A program made the translations under genes and the position numbers. From contig CANHUQ010000005.1 in assembly GCA_947463885.1 (NCBI GenBank), forward strand, positions 1 to 37,317: a DNA stretch of 37,317 nucleotides, read 5' to 3'. This document shows, piece by piece, positions 1-8,000 of the stretch. This DNA comes from Burkholderiales bacterium (GTDB lineage: Bacteria > Pseudomonadota > Gammaproteobacteria > Burkholderiales > Burkholderiaceae_E). Numbering within the stretch: the stretch's first letter is position 1; each line of letters starts with the position of its first letter. The notes below the pieces were generated by a model, which saw only the letters and a list, made by a program, of their open reading frames with translations, was not told where the DNA came from and did no database searches.

Positions 1-198
1 GAATATGACACAAATTACCGAGGAATGGTCAGGCTAAACGGATCGTTGCTCACAGTCTTTGTTTTCGATCAAGTGAACCGGACATGTTTGCACCCCCCCG
101 AAAGGATGGGGATCGAGGTGCCAACACGCAACGGAACCATTCGAAAGGATGAGGCGCCCGGTCTGACCGTCTCAGAGTTCGCCTGCAGCATTTCGCAT

Positions 199-212
199 CG
201 CCTGTTCAGGCG
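199..212 (-). other. Small inverted repeat downstream of the response regulator gene
   Basis: A perfect 6-bp stem (CGCCTG/CAGGCG) with a two-base centre lies 10 bases beyond the response regulator stop codon on the minus strand. No U-tract follows it in that direction, so it could help end the transcript but is not a classical intrinsic terminator. The remaining sequence from 1 to 222 shows no gene I can support. Confidence 0.3.
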
Positions 213-222
213 ACTTAGGAAC

Positions 223-651
223 TTAGTTCTGGTGAGGTGATGCAAGGCCCTGCCGATGGCGTGCCAGCACCTGCAAGAGCTGCTCCGGGTCGGCGGGCTT
301 TGTGAAATGCAGATCGAACCCCGCCTGCAAGGCTTGCGCGCGGTCCTGGTCGCGCCCGTAACCGCTCACCGCCACCAGCAGGCGCTTGCGCGCCGCTTCA
401 CCTGACTGCGCACGCAGTCGACGGGCCACTTCCAGACCATCGAGTCGGGGCAGACCGATATCGAGCAGCAGTGCGTCTGGCGGGCGGTCTCTCACGCAGT
501 CCAGGGCCTGCTGACCATCGAAGGCACACTCGACCTGATAGCCCTCAAGCTCGAGCAGCATGGCCATCGTGCGCGCTGCATCGACATTGTCGTCGACCAC
601 CAAGACGCGGCATGGCACGGGGGTCATGTTCGAAGCGGCGACTGCCGTCAA
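223..651 (-). CDS. Single-domain response regulator (CheY-like receiver)
   Basis: Stand-alone receiver domain with no output domain, so it probably works by phosphorylation-dependent protein contacts or phosphotransfer. Counted from the internal ATG at 627, the acidic pair is D12/D13, the phospho-acceptor is D56 in LLLDIGLP, the switch Ser is S88 in AVSGYG, and the conserved Lys is K110 in FTKPAD. I prefer the TTG start at 651: a strong GGAGGA ribosome site (658-663) lies 6 bases upstream, and the TTG overlaps the TGA of the upstream kinase-like gene, which indicates translational coupling. The ATG at 627 is the alternative and has no good ribosome site. Its likely phosphodonor is the co-transcribed upstream protein. 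The fold is secure; the pathway is unknown. Confidence 0.85.
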   Translation of the reverse strand: MTAVAASNMTPVPCRVLVVDDNVDAARTMAMLLELEGYQVECAFDGQQALDCVRDRPPDALLLDIGLPRLDGLEVARRLRAQSGEAARKRLLVAVSGYGRDQDRAQALQAGFDLHFTKPADPEQLLQVLARHRQGLASPHQN

Positions 652-1400
652 TGGACGTCCTCCACCCCATGTGCCGGCATCCGCAGTCGCAAGCCCACCT
701 CGTTGCCATGTGCTGGCAACAGATCCACATGCGCTTGCAGTGCGCGGATCACCGCCAGGGCATGCAACCACTCGAGCGATCGGGTCTGTGATGCGCTCGA
801 GTCGGCAAAAGGCAGCGCCAGCGCGTGAGCCGATTCGGGCATCTCGGGCGCACACCAGACGGTCATGCTGATCTCACGCGATTGGGACGCCACTTCGACC
901 CTCACCCGCGTCTGCGGGTCAGCCTGCTCGGCCACATGCCGCAGCAGCAAAGTCACGACGGCCGAGAGCGCCTGTTCGTGTGCGCGCACCTGAAACGGCG
1001 GGTGCTGCGAGCCATCACTGTGCATACGTTGCAACGAAAACACGGCGCGCCCGGGCAAGGCCGCACCCTGCGTACATTGGCTGACCAGCTCGGCAAACGA
1101 CACGGGTTCCGTGTCCAGCCGCGCGCCCGGCTCAGACAGCTGCAGCACGCGTGACAGCATCTCGATCTGCCCCAGCTGCTGGGCCAGCGCGCGGTGCGCG
1201 CCTTCCAGCGCCTTGTGCGCAATCTCCTCCGAAACCGTCGGGCGGATGGACAACAGATGCAACCACCCACTCAGGGCGTTGAGCGGATTGACCAGCTCGT
1301 GGCGTACCAGTGAGGCGAAGGTGTGCGCTCCTTCTGGCAGCACGCCCGACGGGGCCTGCTGCGCGTCGGTGCTATCTGAGGGGTCCGAGGGGTGTTGCAT
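648..1400 (-). CDS. Soluble histidine-kinase-like protein with degenerate ATPase domain
   Basis: About 250 residues with no sensor, PAS or transmembrane segment. A HisKA-type dimerisation/phosphoacceptor helix is clear: the H-box reads LVRHELVNPLNAL with the candidate phospho-His at H34. The C-terminal half has the length and rough pattern of a HATPase domain but lacks its hallmarks. The N-box position reads LSAVVTLLLRHVAEQ without the catalytic Asn, and neither a D-x-G-x-G box nor a glycine-rich GLGL lid is visible. This suggests a phosphotransferase or scaffold, as in the ChpT class of degenerate kinases, rather than an autokinase; that is inference. The ATG at 1400 was chosen because the upstream extension is low-complexity, Arg/Pro-rich and unlike the family. 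It is coupled to the downstream receiver gene. Confidence 0.75.
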   Translation of the reverse strand: MQHPSDPSDSTDAQQAPSGVLPEGAHTFASLVRHELVNPLNALSGWLHLLSIRPTVSEEIAHKALEGAHRALAQQLGQIEMLSRVLQLSEPGARLDTEPVSFAELVSQCTQGAALPGRAVFSLQRMHSDGSQHPPFQVRAHEQALSAVVTLLLRHVAEQADPQTRVRVEVASQSREISMTVWCAPEMPESAHALALPFADSSASQTRSLEWLHALAVIRALQAHVDLLPAHGNEVGLRLRMPAHGVEDVH

Positions 1401-1623
1401 GGGGTTCGATTGGAACACAGGCTGCTCGCCGTTCTTTACACGCGCAGTCAGGAACGGGCTGCCTGGGGTCCGATCACCGGGCCGTCGCGAACAAGGGTGC
1501 TCACCGCGCCAAAGGCTTGGCCGATCCGGGTCGACCCGAGGTTCGCGGCCCGGATGCTCCCTGACCCCAGGCGAGGGCCGCTCGCGCAGCGCCAGCCTGC
1601 GCTGCACTGCGCGAGGCGCGCAT

Positions 1624-1917
1624 TCAGCGCGCACTGATTCCCCTGAGGACGTTGACGATCGCCAGCATCACCACGGCACCGCCAAGCGCCACACCGAGCG
1701 CACTCAGACTGAACTGATCCAGCGTCACGGTTCCCAGGCCCAACAAGGGCGACAACAGCCAAGCACCCAAGGTGGCGCCGGCGATCCCGACCAGCATGTT
1801 GATCAGCAGCCCCCAATTGGCAAAAGAATCGACCTCGGACTGGGACGGCGTTCGCGTGATGACACTCGCGATCCACCCCAAGACGCTCCCCACGACCAGC
1901 CACAGCACGAGGTTCAT
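1624..1917 (-). CDS. GlsB/YeaQ/YmgE family small membrane protein
   Basis: A 97-residue protein that is almost entirely hydrophobic, with three predicted membrane helices: LVLWLVVGSVLGWIASVI near the N terminus, a glycine-rich middle helix around NMLVGIAGATLGAWLL, and a C-terminal helix around ALGGAVVMLAIVNVL. This is the transglycosylase-associated (YeaQ/YmgE/GlsB) pattern, a family of inner-membrane proteins linked to stress responses but without a defined activity. The start at 1917 is supported by an AAGGAGA ribosome site just upstream. It is divergent from the FAD monooxygenase gene; the 131 bases between them must hold both promoters, though I could not pick a convincing pair. It lies 223 bases upstream of the kinase-like gene and may or may not share its transcript. 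Confidence 0.85.
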   Translation of the reverse strand: MNLVLWLVVGSVLGWIASVITRTPSQSEVDSFANWGLLINMLVGIAGATLGAWLLSPLLGLGTVTLDQFSLSALGVALGGAVVMLAIVNVLRGISAR

Positions 1918-2048
1918 GGCGCTCTCCTTCTTTGTGTTTGATCTGATGCAGGCGGCAATCTGCGTGCCCGCCACACAGGCCATAATCGGGATCCATCGCG
2001 GTCAGGCGGCCTGCCCGCGAGCCCCGCTCTTCAGACACAGCGCCCGGC

Positions 2049-3848
2049 ATGAAGACCTACGTCAATCCCCAATACGCATACCTGCGCCACGCCGATCAGG
2101 CCAACGACCCTGCAGGCGAGGCCGCCCACCATCCGGTGATCGTGATCGGTGCCGGCCCGGTCGGACTGTGCACGGCCATCGACCTGGCCTTGCACGGCAC
2201 TCCGGTCGTGGTCCTGGATGACGATCAGACTGTCAGCGTCGGGTCGCGCGCAGTGTGCTACGCCAAGCGCAGCCTCGAGATCCTCGATCGGCTCGGATGC
2301 GGCGAGGCGGTCGCCGAGCGAGGCATCAGCTGGAACCGCGGCCGGGTCTTTCTGCGAGACCGCGAGGTCTACGGTTTCGATCTGCTGCCAGAACCAGGTC
2401 ATGAGCGCCCGGCCTTCGTCAACCTGCAGCAGTACCACTTCGAAGAGAACCTGGTCGCGCGGGCTGCGCAATTGCCCGGGCTGCAGTTGCGCTGGGCGAA
2501 TCGCGTCACCGGCGTCGAACCCGCGCAGTCACATGTGCGGGTCACCATCGAGACGCCCGATGGGCCCTACACGCTCCACTGCGCGTGGCTGGTCGTGTGC
2601 GATGGCGCGCGCAGCCCGGTGCGTCACCTGCTGGGTCTGGAGAGTCACGGTCAGGTGTTTCGTGATCGCTTCCTGATCGCCGACGTCGTGATGAAGGCCG
2701 ACTATCCCACCGAGCGCTGGTTCTGGTTCGATCCGCCCTTTCACCCGGGGCAGTCCGTGCTGCTGCACCGTCAGGCCGATCATGTCTGGCGAGTGGACTT
2801 CCAGCTCGGCTGGGACGCTGACCCGGAACTTGAAAAGCAGCCGGAGCGCGTCATGGCCCGACTGAAGGCGATGCTGGGCGATCGCGAATTCGAACTCGAA
2901 TGGGTCAGCGTCTACACCTTTCAGTGCCGACGCATCGATCGCTTTCGGCATGGCCGCGTGCTCTTTGCAGGCGATGCGGCGCACCAGGTTTCGCCCTTTG
3001 GCGCTCGCGGCGCCAACTCCGGCATCCAGGATGCCGATGCACTCGCCTGGCGCCTGGCCGCGCTGGTAGCAGGCCAGGCCCAGGAGAGCGTGCTCGATCA
3101 CTGGGCCCATGAACGCGAACGCGCCGCCGATGAAAACATCCTGAACTCCACGCGCAGCACCGACTTCATTACCCCTAAGTCGGCTATGGCCCATGCCTTT
3201 CGCGAGGCCACCCTGCAGTTGGCGGGCGATATGCCCTTCGCGCGCAGGCTAGTCAACAGCGGGCGGCTGTCCACGCCGAGCGTGATCGACTCCAGTCCCG
3301 CCAACACACCCAGTTCGCCTGGTTCGCTGGCCACGCAGGACGCTTCCTTGTTCTCTGGGCACACCCACGTGCCAGGCGGCTCGGTATTCTCGGCGCCTGC
3401 GGCACGACCGGGGGCACCCTCACCCGATGCACCCTTGCGCACGCCTTCGGGCGAACCGGTGTGGTGGCTGCGCTGCCTGAGTGGCGACTTCGCCGTCCTG
3501 ATGTTTGCCGATCACGAGACGCCACAGCACATCACGGCGCAGGTTGCGCAACTGCGTACGCTGGCACATGACCAGGGACTGCCTGCACCACAGGTCCATG
3601 TCATCGTGCCTTCAGGCGGTGACATGTTCGCGGCCGCAGGCAAGCACGACGATGGGGTGCACCAGCTGACCGATCAGGATGGTCTGCTGACCGCACGCTT
3701 GGATGCTCGCCCCGGCACGGTGTACCTGCTGCGCCCCGACCAGCATGTCTGCGCCCGCTGGCGCACATGGGATGCACCCGCAGTGCTCGCTGCCCTGGCC
3801 CGCGCGCTGGGCCAGGCCCCCGCTTTCCTGGACAGGCATGCCGCATGA
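2049..3848 (+). CDS. FAD-dependent aromatic-ring-type monooxygenase (PHBH/MhpA class)
   Basis: A 599-residue flavoprotein hydroxylase of the group A (class A) type. The N-terminal dinucleotide-binding motif is GAGPVG at residues 34-39, the DG motif is CDGARS at 184-189, and the second FAD motif is GDAAHQVSPFGARG at 308-321. The C-terminal third, after about residue 430, fits the thioredoxin-like domain found in phenol hydroxylase and MhpA relatives. These enzymes use NAD(P)H and O2 to hydroxylate phenolic substrates; the substrate here cannot be read from sequence. The stop codon overlaps the next gene's ATG (ATGA at 3845-3848), so the two are translated together. No strong Shine-Dalgarno precedes the ATG at 2049. 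Confidence 0.9.
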   Translation: MKTYVNPQYAYLRHADQANDPAGEAAHHPVIVIGAGPVGLCTAIDLALHGTPVVVLDDDQTVSVGSRAVCYAKRSLEILDRLGCGEAVAERGISWNRGRVFLRDREVYGFDLLPEPGHERPAFVNLQQYHFEENLVARAAQLPGLQLRWANRVTGVEPAQSHVRVTIETPDGPYTLHCAWLVVCDGARSPVRHLLGLESHGQVFRDRFLIADVVMKADYPTERWFWFDPPFHPGQSVLLHRQADHVWRVDFQLGWDADPELEKQPERVMARLKAMLGDREFELEWVSVYTFQCRRIDRFRHGRVLFAGDAAHQVSPFGARGANSGIQDADALAWRLAALVAGQAQESVLDHWAHERERAADENILNSTRSTDFITPKSAMAHAFREATLQLAGDMPFARRLVNSGRLSTPSVIDSSPANTPSSPGSLATQDASLFSGHTHVPGGSVFSAPAARPGAPSPDAPLRTPSGEPVWWLRCLSGDFAVLMFADHETPQHITAQVAQLRTLAHDQGLPAPQVHVIVPSGGDMFAAAGKHDDGVHQLTDQDGLLTARLDARPGTVYLLRPDQHVCARWRTWDAPAVLAALARALGQAPAFLDRHAA

Positions 3849-4060
3849 GCGACTCTTTGAACATCGAACCTGCCATCGATCGACCGGATGATTTCTACGA
3901 GGCCCTGATCGAAGCACACCGCGGCCTGTCGGATACCGACAGCATGGCGTTGAACTGTCGGCTGATTCTGGTGCTGGCCAATCAGGTCGGCCGCACCGAC
4001 CTGCTGCTGCAGGCGATCGCCGCAGCGCGGCGAACCCACGCCTCAGAGCCCAAGGTCTGA
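3845..4060 (+). CDS. DUF2783 domain protein, coupled to the monooxygenase
   Basis: A 71-residue, mostly helical protein with the DUF2783 pattern: DDFYEALIEAHRGLS followed by ALNCRLILVLANQVG. The start is fixed by the ATGA overlap with the monooxygenase stop codon. From memory, members of this family commonly sit directly behind FAD monooxygenase genes of this type, which suggests an accessory subunit or stabiliser. No catalytic motif is visible and the function is unknown. There are no signal peptide or membrane segments, so it is probably cytoplasmic. Confidence 0.85.
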   Translation: MSDSLNIEPAIDRPDDFYEALIEAHRGLSDTDSMALNCRLILVLANQVGRTDLLLQAIAAARRTHASEPKV

Positions 4061-4080
4061 TGCCCCGCTATGCGCGTGGT

Positions 4081-4419
4081 TCAGCCCGGCTGCAAGCGCA
4101 CCGCCTGGCCGGACTGCGCGCTGACCAGACGCGATAGGGCGGCAAACAGCTCATCGCCGTTTCGGCCATCGACCCAATGCGAGCCGTCATGACGGTAGTG
4201 AAAGCCGCCCGAGCGGGCTGCCACCCAGATCTCGCGCGCGGCCTCATGACTGTTGACGATGATCTTGGCGTCGTCGGCGAAGGTGAGCGTGAGCACATTG
4301 CCCTGGCGCTCGATATCGAGGTCCAGGTCGATGTCATCCATGAGTCGCTCGAGGTTCGATTCGATCGCGTCGAGCGCGCGCTGTGCGTCTCGGCTGAAGT
4401 CTTGGTCGCTGATGCCCAT
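4081..4419 (-). CDS. cyaY: Iron donor protein CyaY (bacterial frataxin)
   Basis: A 112-residue frataxin homologue that binds iron and modulates IscS-dependent iron-sulphur cluster assembly in the cytoplasm. The family pattern is clear: an acidic N-terminal helix (LERLMDDIDLDLDI), then the beta-sheet core with GNVLTLTF, KIIVNSHEAAREIWVAA and GGFHYRH, and a final region with W-x-D-x-R-x-G-D-ELF. Length is close to the usual 105-110 residues. It is convergent with the DUF2783 gene. Its start codon lies only 14 bases from the divergent lptM start, so the cyaY promoter must lie inside lptM coding sequence. That genomic pairing (cyaY, lptM, lysA) is common in beta- and gammaproteobacteria. Confidence 0.95.
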   Translation of the reverse strand: MGISDQDFSRDAQRALDAIESNLERLMDDIDLDLDIERQGNVLTLTFADDAKIIVNSHEAAREIWVAARSGGFHYRHDGSHWVDGRNGDELFAALSRLVSAQSGQAVRLQPG

Positions 4420-4433
4420 GCTATTCTGCCCCG

Positions 4434-4727
4434 ATGAATCGTGAACCCGTTCACGCTGTCCGATGGGCGCCTTGCAGCATCGCGCGTGGGGCCCGGATTG
4501 TATCGGTTTCGATCCTGCTCGCTGCCACCGGGTGCGGCCAGACCGGGCCGCTGTATCTGCCTCGCGTGCCGCCCGAGCCCGCCCCGCGCATCGCACCGGC
4601 GCAACCGGCTGCTGCACCGCCCTCGGCTCCAGAGGCCCTGCGCACCGGGCCTGCTGCAGACAACCCAAGCAACCGTACGGCCCGCACCGATCCCAACCCT
4701 CCTGCATCGCGCCCCCGATCTGACTGA
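4434..4727 (+). CDS. lptM: LPS translocon maturation chaperone LptM (YifL-type lipoprotein)
   Basis: A small lipoprotein of 97 residues. A signal peptide ends in a lipobox, LLAATGC, with the lipid-modified Cys at residue 34, followed by the family signature GQTGPLYLP and a Pro/Ala-rich low-complexity tail. LptM/YifL assists oxidative maturation of the LptD outer-membrane LPS translocon. The n-region before the hydrophobic core is longer than usual (about 21 residues), but no alternative in-frame start codon lies between the ATG at 4434 and the core. It sits upstream of lysA on the same strand and divergent from cyaY, the usual order. Function is by family assignment. Confidence 0.85.
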   Translation: MNREPVHAVRWAPCSIARGARIVSVSILLAATGCGQTGPLYLPRVPPEPAPRIAPAQPAAAPPSAPEALRTGPAADNPSNRTARTDPNPPASRPRSD

Positions 4728-4837
4728 GCCCGTGGCGCGCCGCGCCGATCACCGAAGTGCTTCTGTGCGGCTGAGTGCACGGTGTTGCTGAGTGCATACG
4801 GACCCGCAGGCCCGCCTCTACCGAAGGAACCCTCCCG

Positions 4838-6127
4838 TTGCCACCCTCTTCTCCACATACGCCCTTTGTGATGATCGATGGCCGTCTGCATGCCGAGCGT
4901 GTGCCACTCGAACAGATTGCCCAAACGTTCGGTACGCCCACCTGGGTGTATTCGCGTGCCGCGATCGAGTCCGCCTTCGACGAATTCGCAGCCGCCTGTG
5001 GCAGCCGATCCGCCCTGATCTGCTACGCCATCAAAGCCAACAGCAGTCTGGCCATTCTTGAGTTGCTGGCACGGCGCGGCGCAGGCTTTGACATCGTCTC
5101 GGGGGGCGAACTCGCACGCGTGCTGGCGGCAGGGGCCGACCCCGGTAAGGTGGTCTTTTCAGGCGTGGGCAAAACCGTCTCAGAAATGCGCGACGCGCTC
5201 AAAGCGGGCGTGCGCTGCTTCAATGTCGAATCCGAAAGTGAACTAGTGCGCCTCAACGCGGTGGCGGGTTCCATGCAGAAGCTCGCGCCGGTGTCCCTGC
5301 GCATCAACCCGGACGTCGATGCCGGCACCCACCCTTACATTTCCACGGGCCTGCGCGAAAACAAATTCGGCATTGCGCATGATCGTGCGCTGGCGGCTTA
5401 CCGCACGGCCGCCGCGTTGCCCCACCTGAAGGTGATGGGCATCGACTGCCACATTGGTTCGCAGATCACTGAAATCGCCCCATTTCTCGCCGCGCTTGAT
5501 CGGCTGCTCGAACTGGTCGACCAGCTCACCCAGGCAGGCATCACCCTGCATCACCTGGACCTCGGGGGTGGCCTGGGCATCACCTATCGGGACGAAGTGC
5601 CGCCCTCGCGACGCGATACGCTGCAAGCCCTGTTTGCGCGCATCGACGCCTGGGCACAGCAGCGTGGGCGCGCGGTTCCCGAGGTCATGTTCGAGTTCGG
5701 CCGATCCATGGTGGGCAATGCCGGGGTGTTGCTGACCCGCGTCGAGGTGATCAAGGAAAACGGCGGGCGCCACTTTGCGGTGGTGGATGCGGCCATGAAC
5801 GACCTGATGCGCCCGGCCATGTATGAAGCCTGGCATGACATCGTGCCGCTGCAAGCGGGCCATGCGCCGGCCCAGACGTATGACGTGGTCGGGCCGGTCT
5901 GTGAGTCAGGCGACTGGCTCGGACGGGCGCGCACCCTGGCCATCGAAGAAGGCGATCTGCTGGCGGTGATGTCGGCCGGCGCCTATGGCATGGCCATGAG
6001 CTCGAACTACAACACGCGTGCGCGTGGCGCTGAAGTCATGGTCGATAGCGATCGCATGCACCTTATCCGCGAACGCGAGCGTGTGACCGATCTCTACGCG
6101 CTTGAGCGTCGCCTGCCCGCGGCGTGA
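4838..6127 (+). CDS. lysA: Diaminopimelate decarboxylase LysA
   Basis: A PLP enzyme converting meso-diaminopimelate to L-lysine and CO2, the last step of lysine synthesis. It is a fold-III (alanine racemase/ornithine decarboxylase) protein of about 429 residues. The PLP lysine is in CYAIKANSS (K66 from this start), and the conserved GFDIVSGGE, IDCHIGSQI, LDLGGGLG, EFGR and CESGD-W blocks are all present. I chose the TTG at 4838 because an AAGGA ribosome site (4824-4828) sits 9 bases upstream. An open frame also extends back to GTG 4775, and GTG 4868 or ATG 4871 are shorter options that still keep the core. It is convergent with msrQ and probably co-transcribed with lptM. Confidence 0.95.
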   Translation: MPPSSPHTPFVMIDGRLHAERVPLEQIAQTFGTPTWVYSRAAIESAFDEFAAACGSRSALICYAIKANSSLAILELLARRGAGFDIVSGGELARVLAAGADPGKVVFSGVGKTVSEMRDALKAGVRCFNVESESELVRLNAVAGSMQKLAPVSLRINPDVDAGTHPYISTGLRENKFGIAHDRALAAYRTAAALPHLKVMGIDCHIGSQITEIAPFLAALDRLLELVDQLTQAGITLHHLDLGGGLGITYRDEVPPSRRDTLQALFARIDAWAQQRGRAVPEVMFEFGRSMVGNAGVLLTRVEVIKENGGRHFAVVDAAMNDLMRPAMYEAWHDIVPLQAGHAPAQTYDVVGPVCESGDWLGRARTLAIEEGDLLAVMSAGAYGMAMSSNYNTRARGAEVMVDSDRMHLIRERERVTDLYALERRLPAA

Positions 6128-6153
6128 CATCGAAGCTGCGCGCTGATACCGCT

Positions 6154-6192
6154 GATTGAACGCGCTGCCCGGCCTGCACCACGCGTTCAATC
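6154..6192. terminator. Inverted repeat between convergent lysA and msrQ
   Basis: A perfect 11-bp inverted repeat (GATTGAACGCG at 6154-6164, CGCGTTCAATC at 6182-6192) encloses a 17-base loop and overlaps the msrQ stop codon. Its position between two convergent genes suggests a bidirectional transcription end. No U-tract follows on either strand, so it may act with Rho or only protect 3' ends. Confidence 0.45.
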
Positions 6193-6849
6193 GCGAGGCC
6201 GCCCTTCGCTTGCCGGTTGCGCGGACGGCGTGCCGGCCTGCCGCAGTTGGGGGCGGCGCTTGAGCGATGTCACCAGCCGCGAGCCCAGCAGCGCGGCCAC
6301 GATGACGGCATACACCGCCACTTCCGAATAATCGTTCTTGCCCGACTTGTGCCAGGCGTAGTGCAGGATGGCCGCCACCGCCACGACATAGACCAGTCTG
6401 TGCAGGCGGCCCCACTGCCGACCCAAGCGCCTGATCATGCCCTGGGTTGACGTGATGGCCAGCGGCAGCATCAGCACGAAGGCGGCGGCGCCCATCATGA
6501 TGAACGGCCGCTTCACGATGTCCTTCAGGATCGCCATCACATCGAAGTACTGATCGAACCACACATACGTCAGCGCGTGCAGCGCGCCGTAGAAGAACGC
6601 GAACAGCCCGCACAGGCGGCGCAGTCGAATCAGCCAGGTCCATCCGGTGAGACGGCGCAGCGGCGTGATGGCCAGCGTGATGCACAGACACACCAGGGTC
6701 CAGGTGCCGGTTGATCGGGTCACCAACTCCACCGGATTGGCGCCCAGCCCGCCCCAGAGACCCCAGACGCCGGCCATGACCAGTCGGGCCAATGGTGCCA
6801 GCCCCAAGACCCACAGCAGGGCCTTGATCGCGGGCAGATGCGCCGCCAC
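6187..6849 (-). CDS. msrQ: MsrQ, haem b membrane subunit of the MsrPQ methionine sulfoxide reductase
   Basis: A 220-residue inner-membrane protein of the ferric-reductase-like (YedZ) family. It passes electrons from the quinone pool or flavin to MsrP, which repairs oxidised methionines in periplasmic proteins. Several hydrophobic segments are visible, with haem-ligand histidines in the second half (ALHALTYVWF, RLHRLVYV, ILHYAWH). The polar tail is Arg/Pro-rich. It lies 16 bases downstream of msrP in one operon, the standard arrangement. Length matches the family. Confidence 0.93.
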   Translation of the reverse strand: MAAHLPAIKALLWVLGLAPLARLVMAGVWGLWGGLGANPVELVTRSTGTWTLVCLCITLAITPLRRLTGWTWLIRLRRLCGLFAFFYGALHALTYVWFDQYFDVMAILKDIVKRPFIMMGAAAFVLMLPLAITSTQGMIRRLGRQWGRLHRLVYVVAVAAILHYAWHKSGKNDYSEVAVYAVIVAALLGSRLVTSLKRRPQLRQAGTPSAQPASEGRPRD

Positions 6850-6865
6850 AGCGGGCTAGGGCCGC

Positions 6866-7828
6866 TCAGAACTCGCGGCGCAGATCCATGCCCGCGTACA
6901 GGCTCGCCACCTGCTCGGCATAGCCGTTGAACATCAGTGTGGGGCGCTTGCGGGTCAGAAAACCGTCTTCGCCAATGCGCCGCTCAGTGGCCTGCGACCA
7001 ACGCGGATGGTCCACCTCGGGATTCACGTTGGAATAAAACCCGTATTCCTGCGGTGCAGAGCGGTTCCAGCTGGTGATGGGCTGCTTCTCGAGGAAGCGG
7101 ATCCTGACGATCGATTTACTGCTCTTGAAACCGTACTTCCAGGGCACCACGAGCCGAATCGGGGCGCCGTTCTGATTGGGCATGACTTCGCCATACAGAC
7201 CGAAGGCAAGCAGGGTGAGCGGATGATTGGCCTCATCCATGCGCAGCCCCTCGCGGTAGGGCCAGTCGATCACCGAAGAGCGCAGCCCGGGCATCTGACC
7301 GGCGTCAGCCAGGGTCACAAATTCTACGAATCGCGCGTTGCCCGTGGGCTCGACCTTGCGAATCAGCTCCGACATCGAAAACCCGATCCAGGGGATCACC
7401 ATGGACCAGCCCTCGACGCAACGCATCCGGTAGGTGCGCTCCTGCATCGGGGCGAGCTTGAGCAGGTCTTCGATGTTGAAGGTGGTGGGTTTGGCGACCG
7501 CCCCTTCCACGGCGACCGACCAGGGGCGCACCTTCAGGCTCCCGGCGCGACGGGCGGGCTCGTCTTTCTCAAGACCGAACTCGTAGAAGTTGTTGTATGT
7601 GGTGACGTCCCGGTAACTCGTGGGCTTGTCTGTGCTCGCAAACGGGCCAGGGACAGCGGCCAGCTTGAGCGCGGGCTTGCCGGTCTGTGCGTTGACCGGG
7701 CCACTCGCCAGGGGCAGCGCGATGCCGGCTGCAGCCATCCGGATGAGATCGCGGCGCTTATCCCAAACACGGCGCGGGGTGATCTCAGAAGGCAGGGGGT
7801 CGTGACGAACAGGAACGCGGATCAACAT
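6866..7828 (-). CDS. msrP: MsrP, periplasmic molybdopterin catalytic subunit of MsrPQ
   Basis: A 320-residue sulfite-oxidase-fold protein that reduces protein methionine sulfoxide in the periplasm. A twin-arginine export signal is present ([21 protein letters not shown] at residues 25-26), consistent with folding around Mo-cofactor before export. The molybdenum-ligand cysteine is C137 in MRCVEGW. Other family blocks include [13 protein letters not shown] and [13 protein letters not shown]. The ATG at 7828 has a TTGGAG ribosome site upstream. It precedes msrQ in the same operon and lies downstream of the cytochrome c4 gene. Confidence 0.95.
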   Translation of the reverse strand: MLIRVPVRHDPLPSEITPRRVWDKRRDLIRMAAAGIALPLASGPVNAQTGKPALKLAAVPGPFASTDKPTSYRDVTTYNNFYEFGLEKDEPARRAGSLKVRPWSVAVEGAVAKPTTFNIEDLLKLAPMQERTYRMRCVEGWSMVIPWIGFSMSELIRKVEPTGNARFVEFVTLADAGQMPGLRSSVIDWPYREGLRMDEANHPLTLLAFGLYGEVMPNQNGAPIRLVVPWKYGFKSSKSIVRIRFLEKQPITSWNRSAPQEYGFYSNVNPEVDHPRWSQATERRIGEDGFLTRKRPTLMFNGYAEQVASLYAGMDLRREF

Positions 7829-7881
7829 GCTGAACTCCAAGGTGAACCTGCACGCATTCGGCGTGCCCATTCGGTGTGATG

Positions 7882-7939
7882 ACCTCAGCTGTGCACTGAG
7901 GTGTGCTGTCAGGTGCGCCCGAAAACGACTCGGGCACCT
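7882..7939 (-). other. Two hairpins between cytochrome c4 and msrP
   Basis: The 172-base gap holds a 7-bp stem (ACCTCAG/CTGAGGT, 7882-7888 with 7896-7902) and a bulged longer stem (AGGTGC-GC-CCGA with TCGGGCACCT, 7911-7939). No clear U-tract follows. They may mark the 3' end of the cytochrome c4 transcript or a processing site before msrP. I found no convincing msrP promoter. Confidence 0.35.
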
Positions 7940-8000
7940 CCAGGGCGCCCGAACGGTGAACCAGGCACAGGGCGCAGGCCCCGTGCGTGCGCATCAAACC

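Noticed and set aside
25-240. 71-codon plus-strand open frame at the left edge
   Set aside because: No family resemblance, a start with GAGGA directly against the ATG and no spacer, and an end overlapping the response regulator. Its composition is not convincing as protein.
1401-1623. Longer N terminus for the kinase-like protein reaching 1634
   Set aside because: The extra 78 residues are Arg/Pro-rich, with no domain, and overlap the end of the upstream gene; the ATG at 1400 gives a sensible protein.
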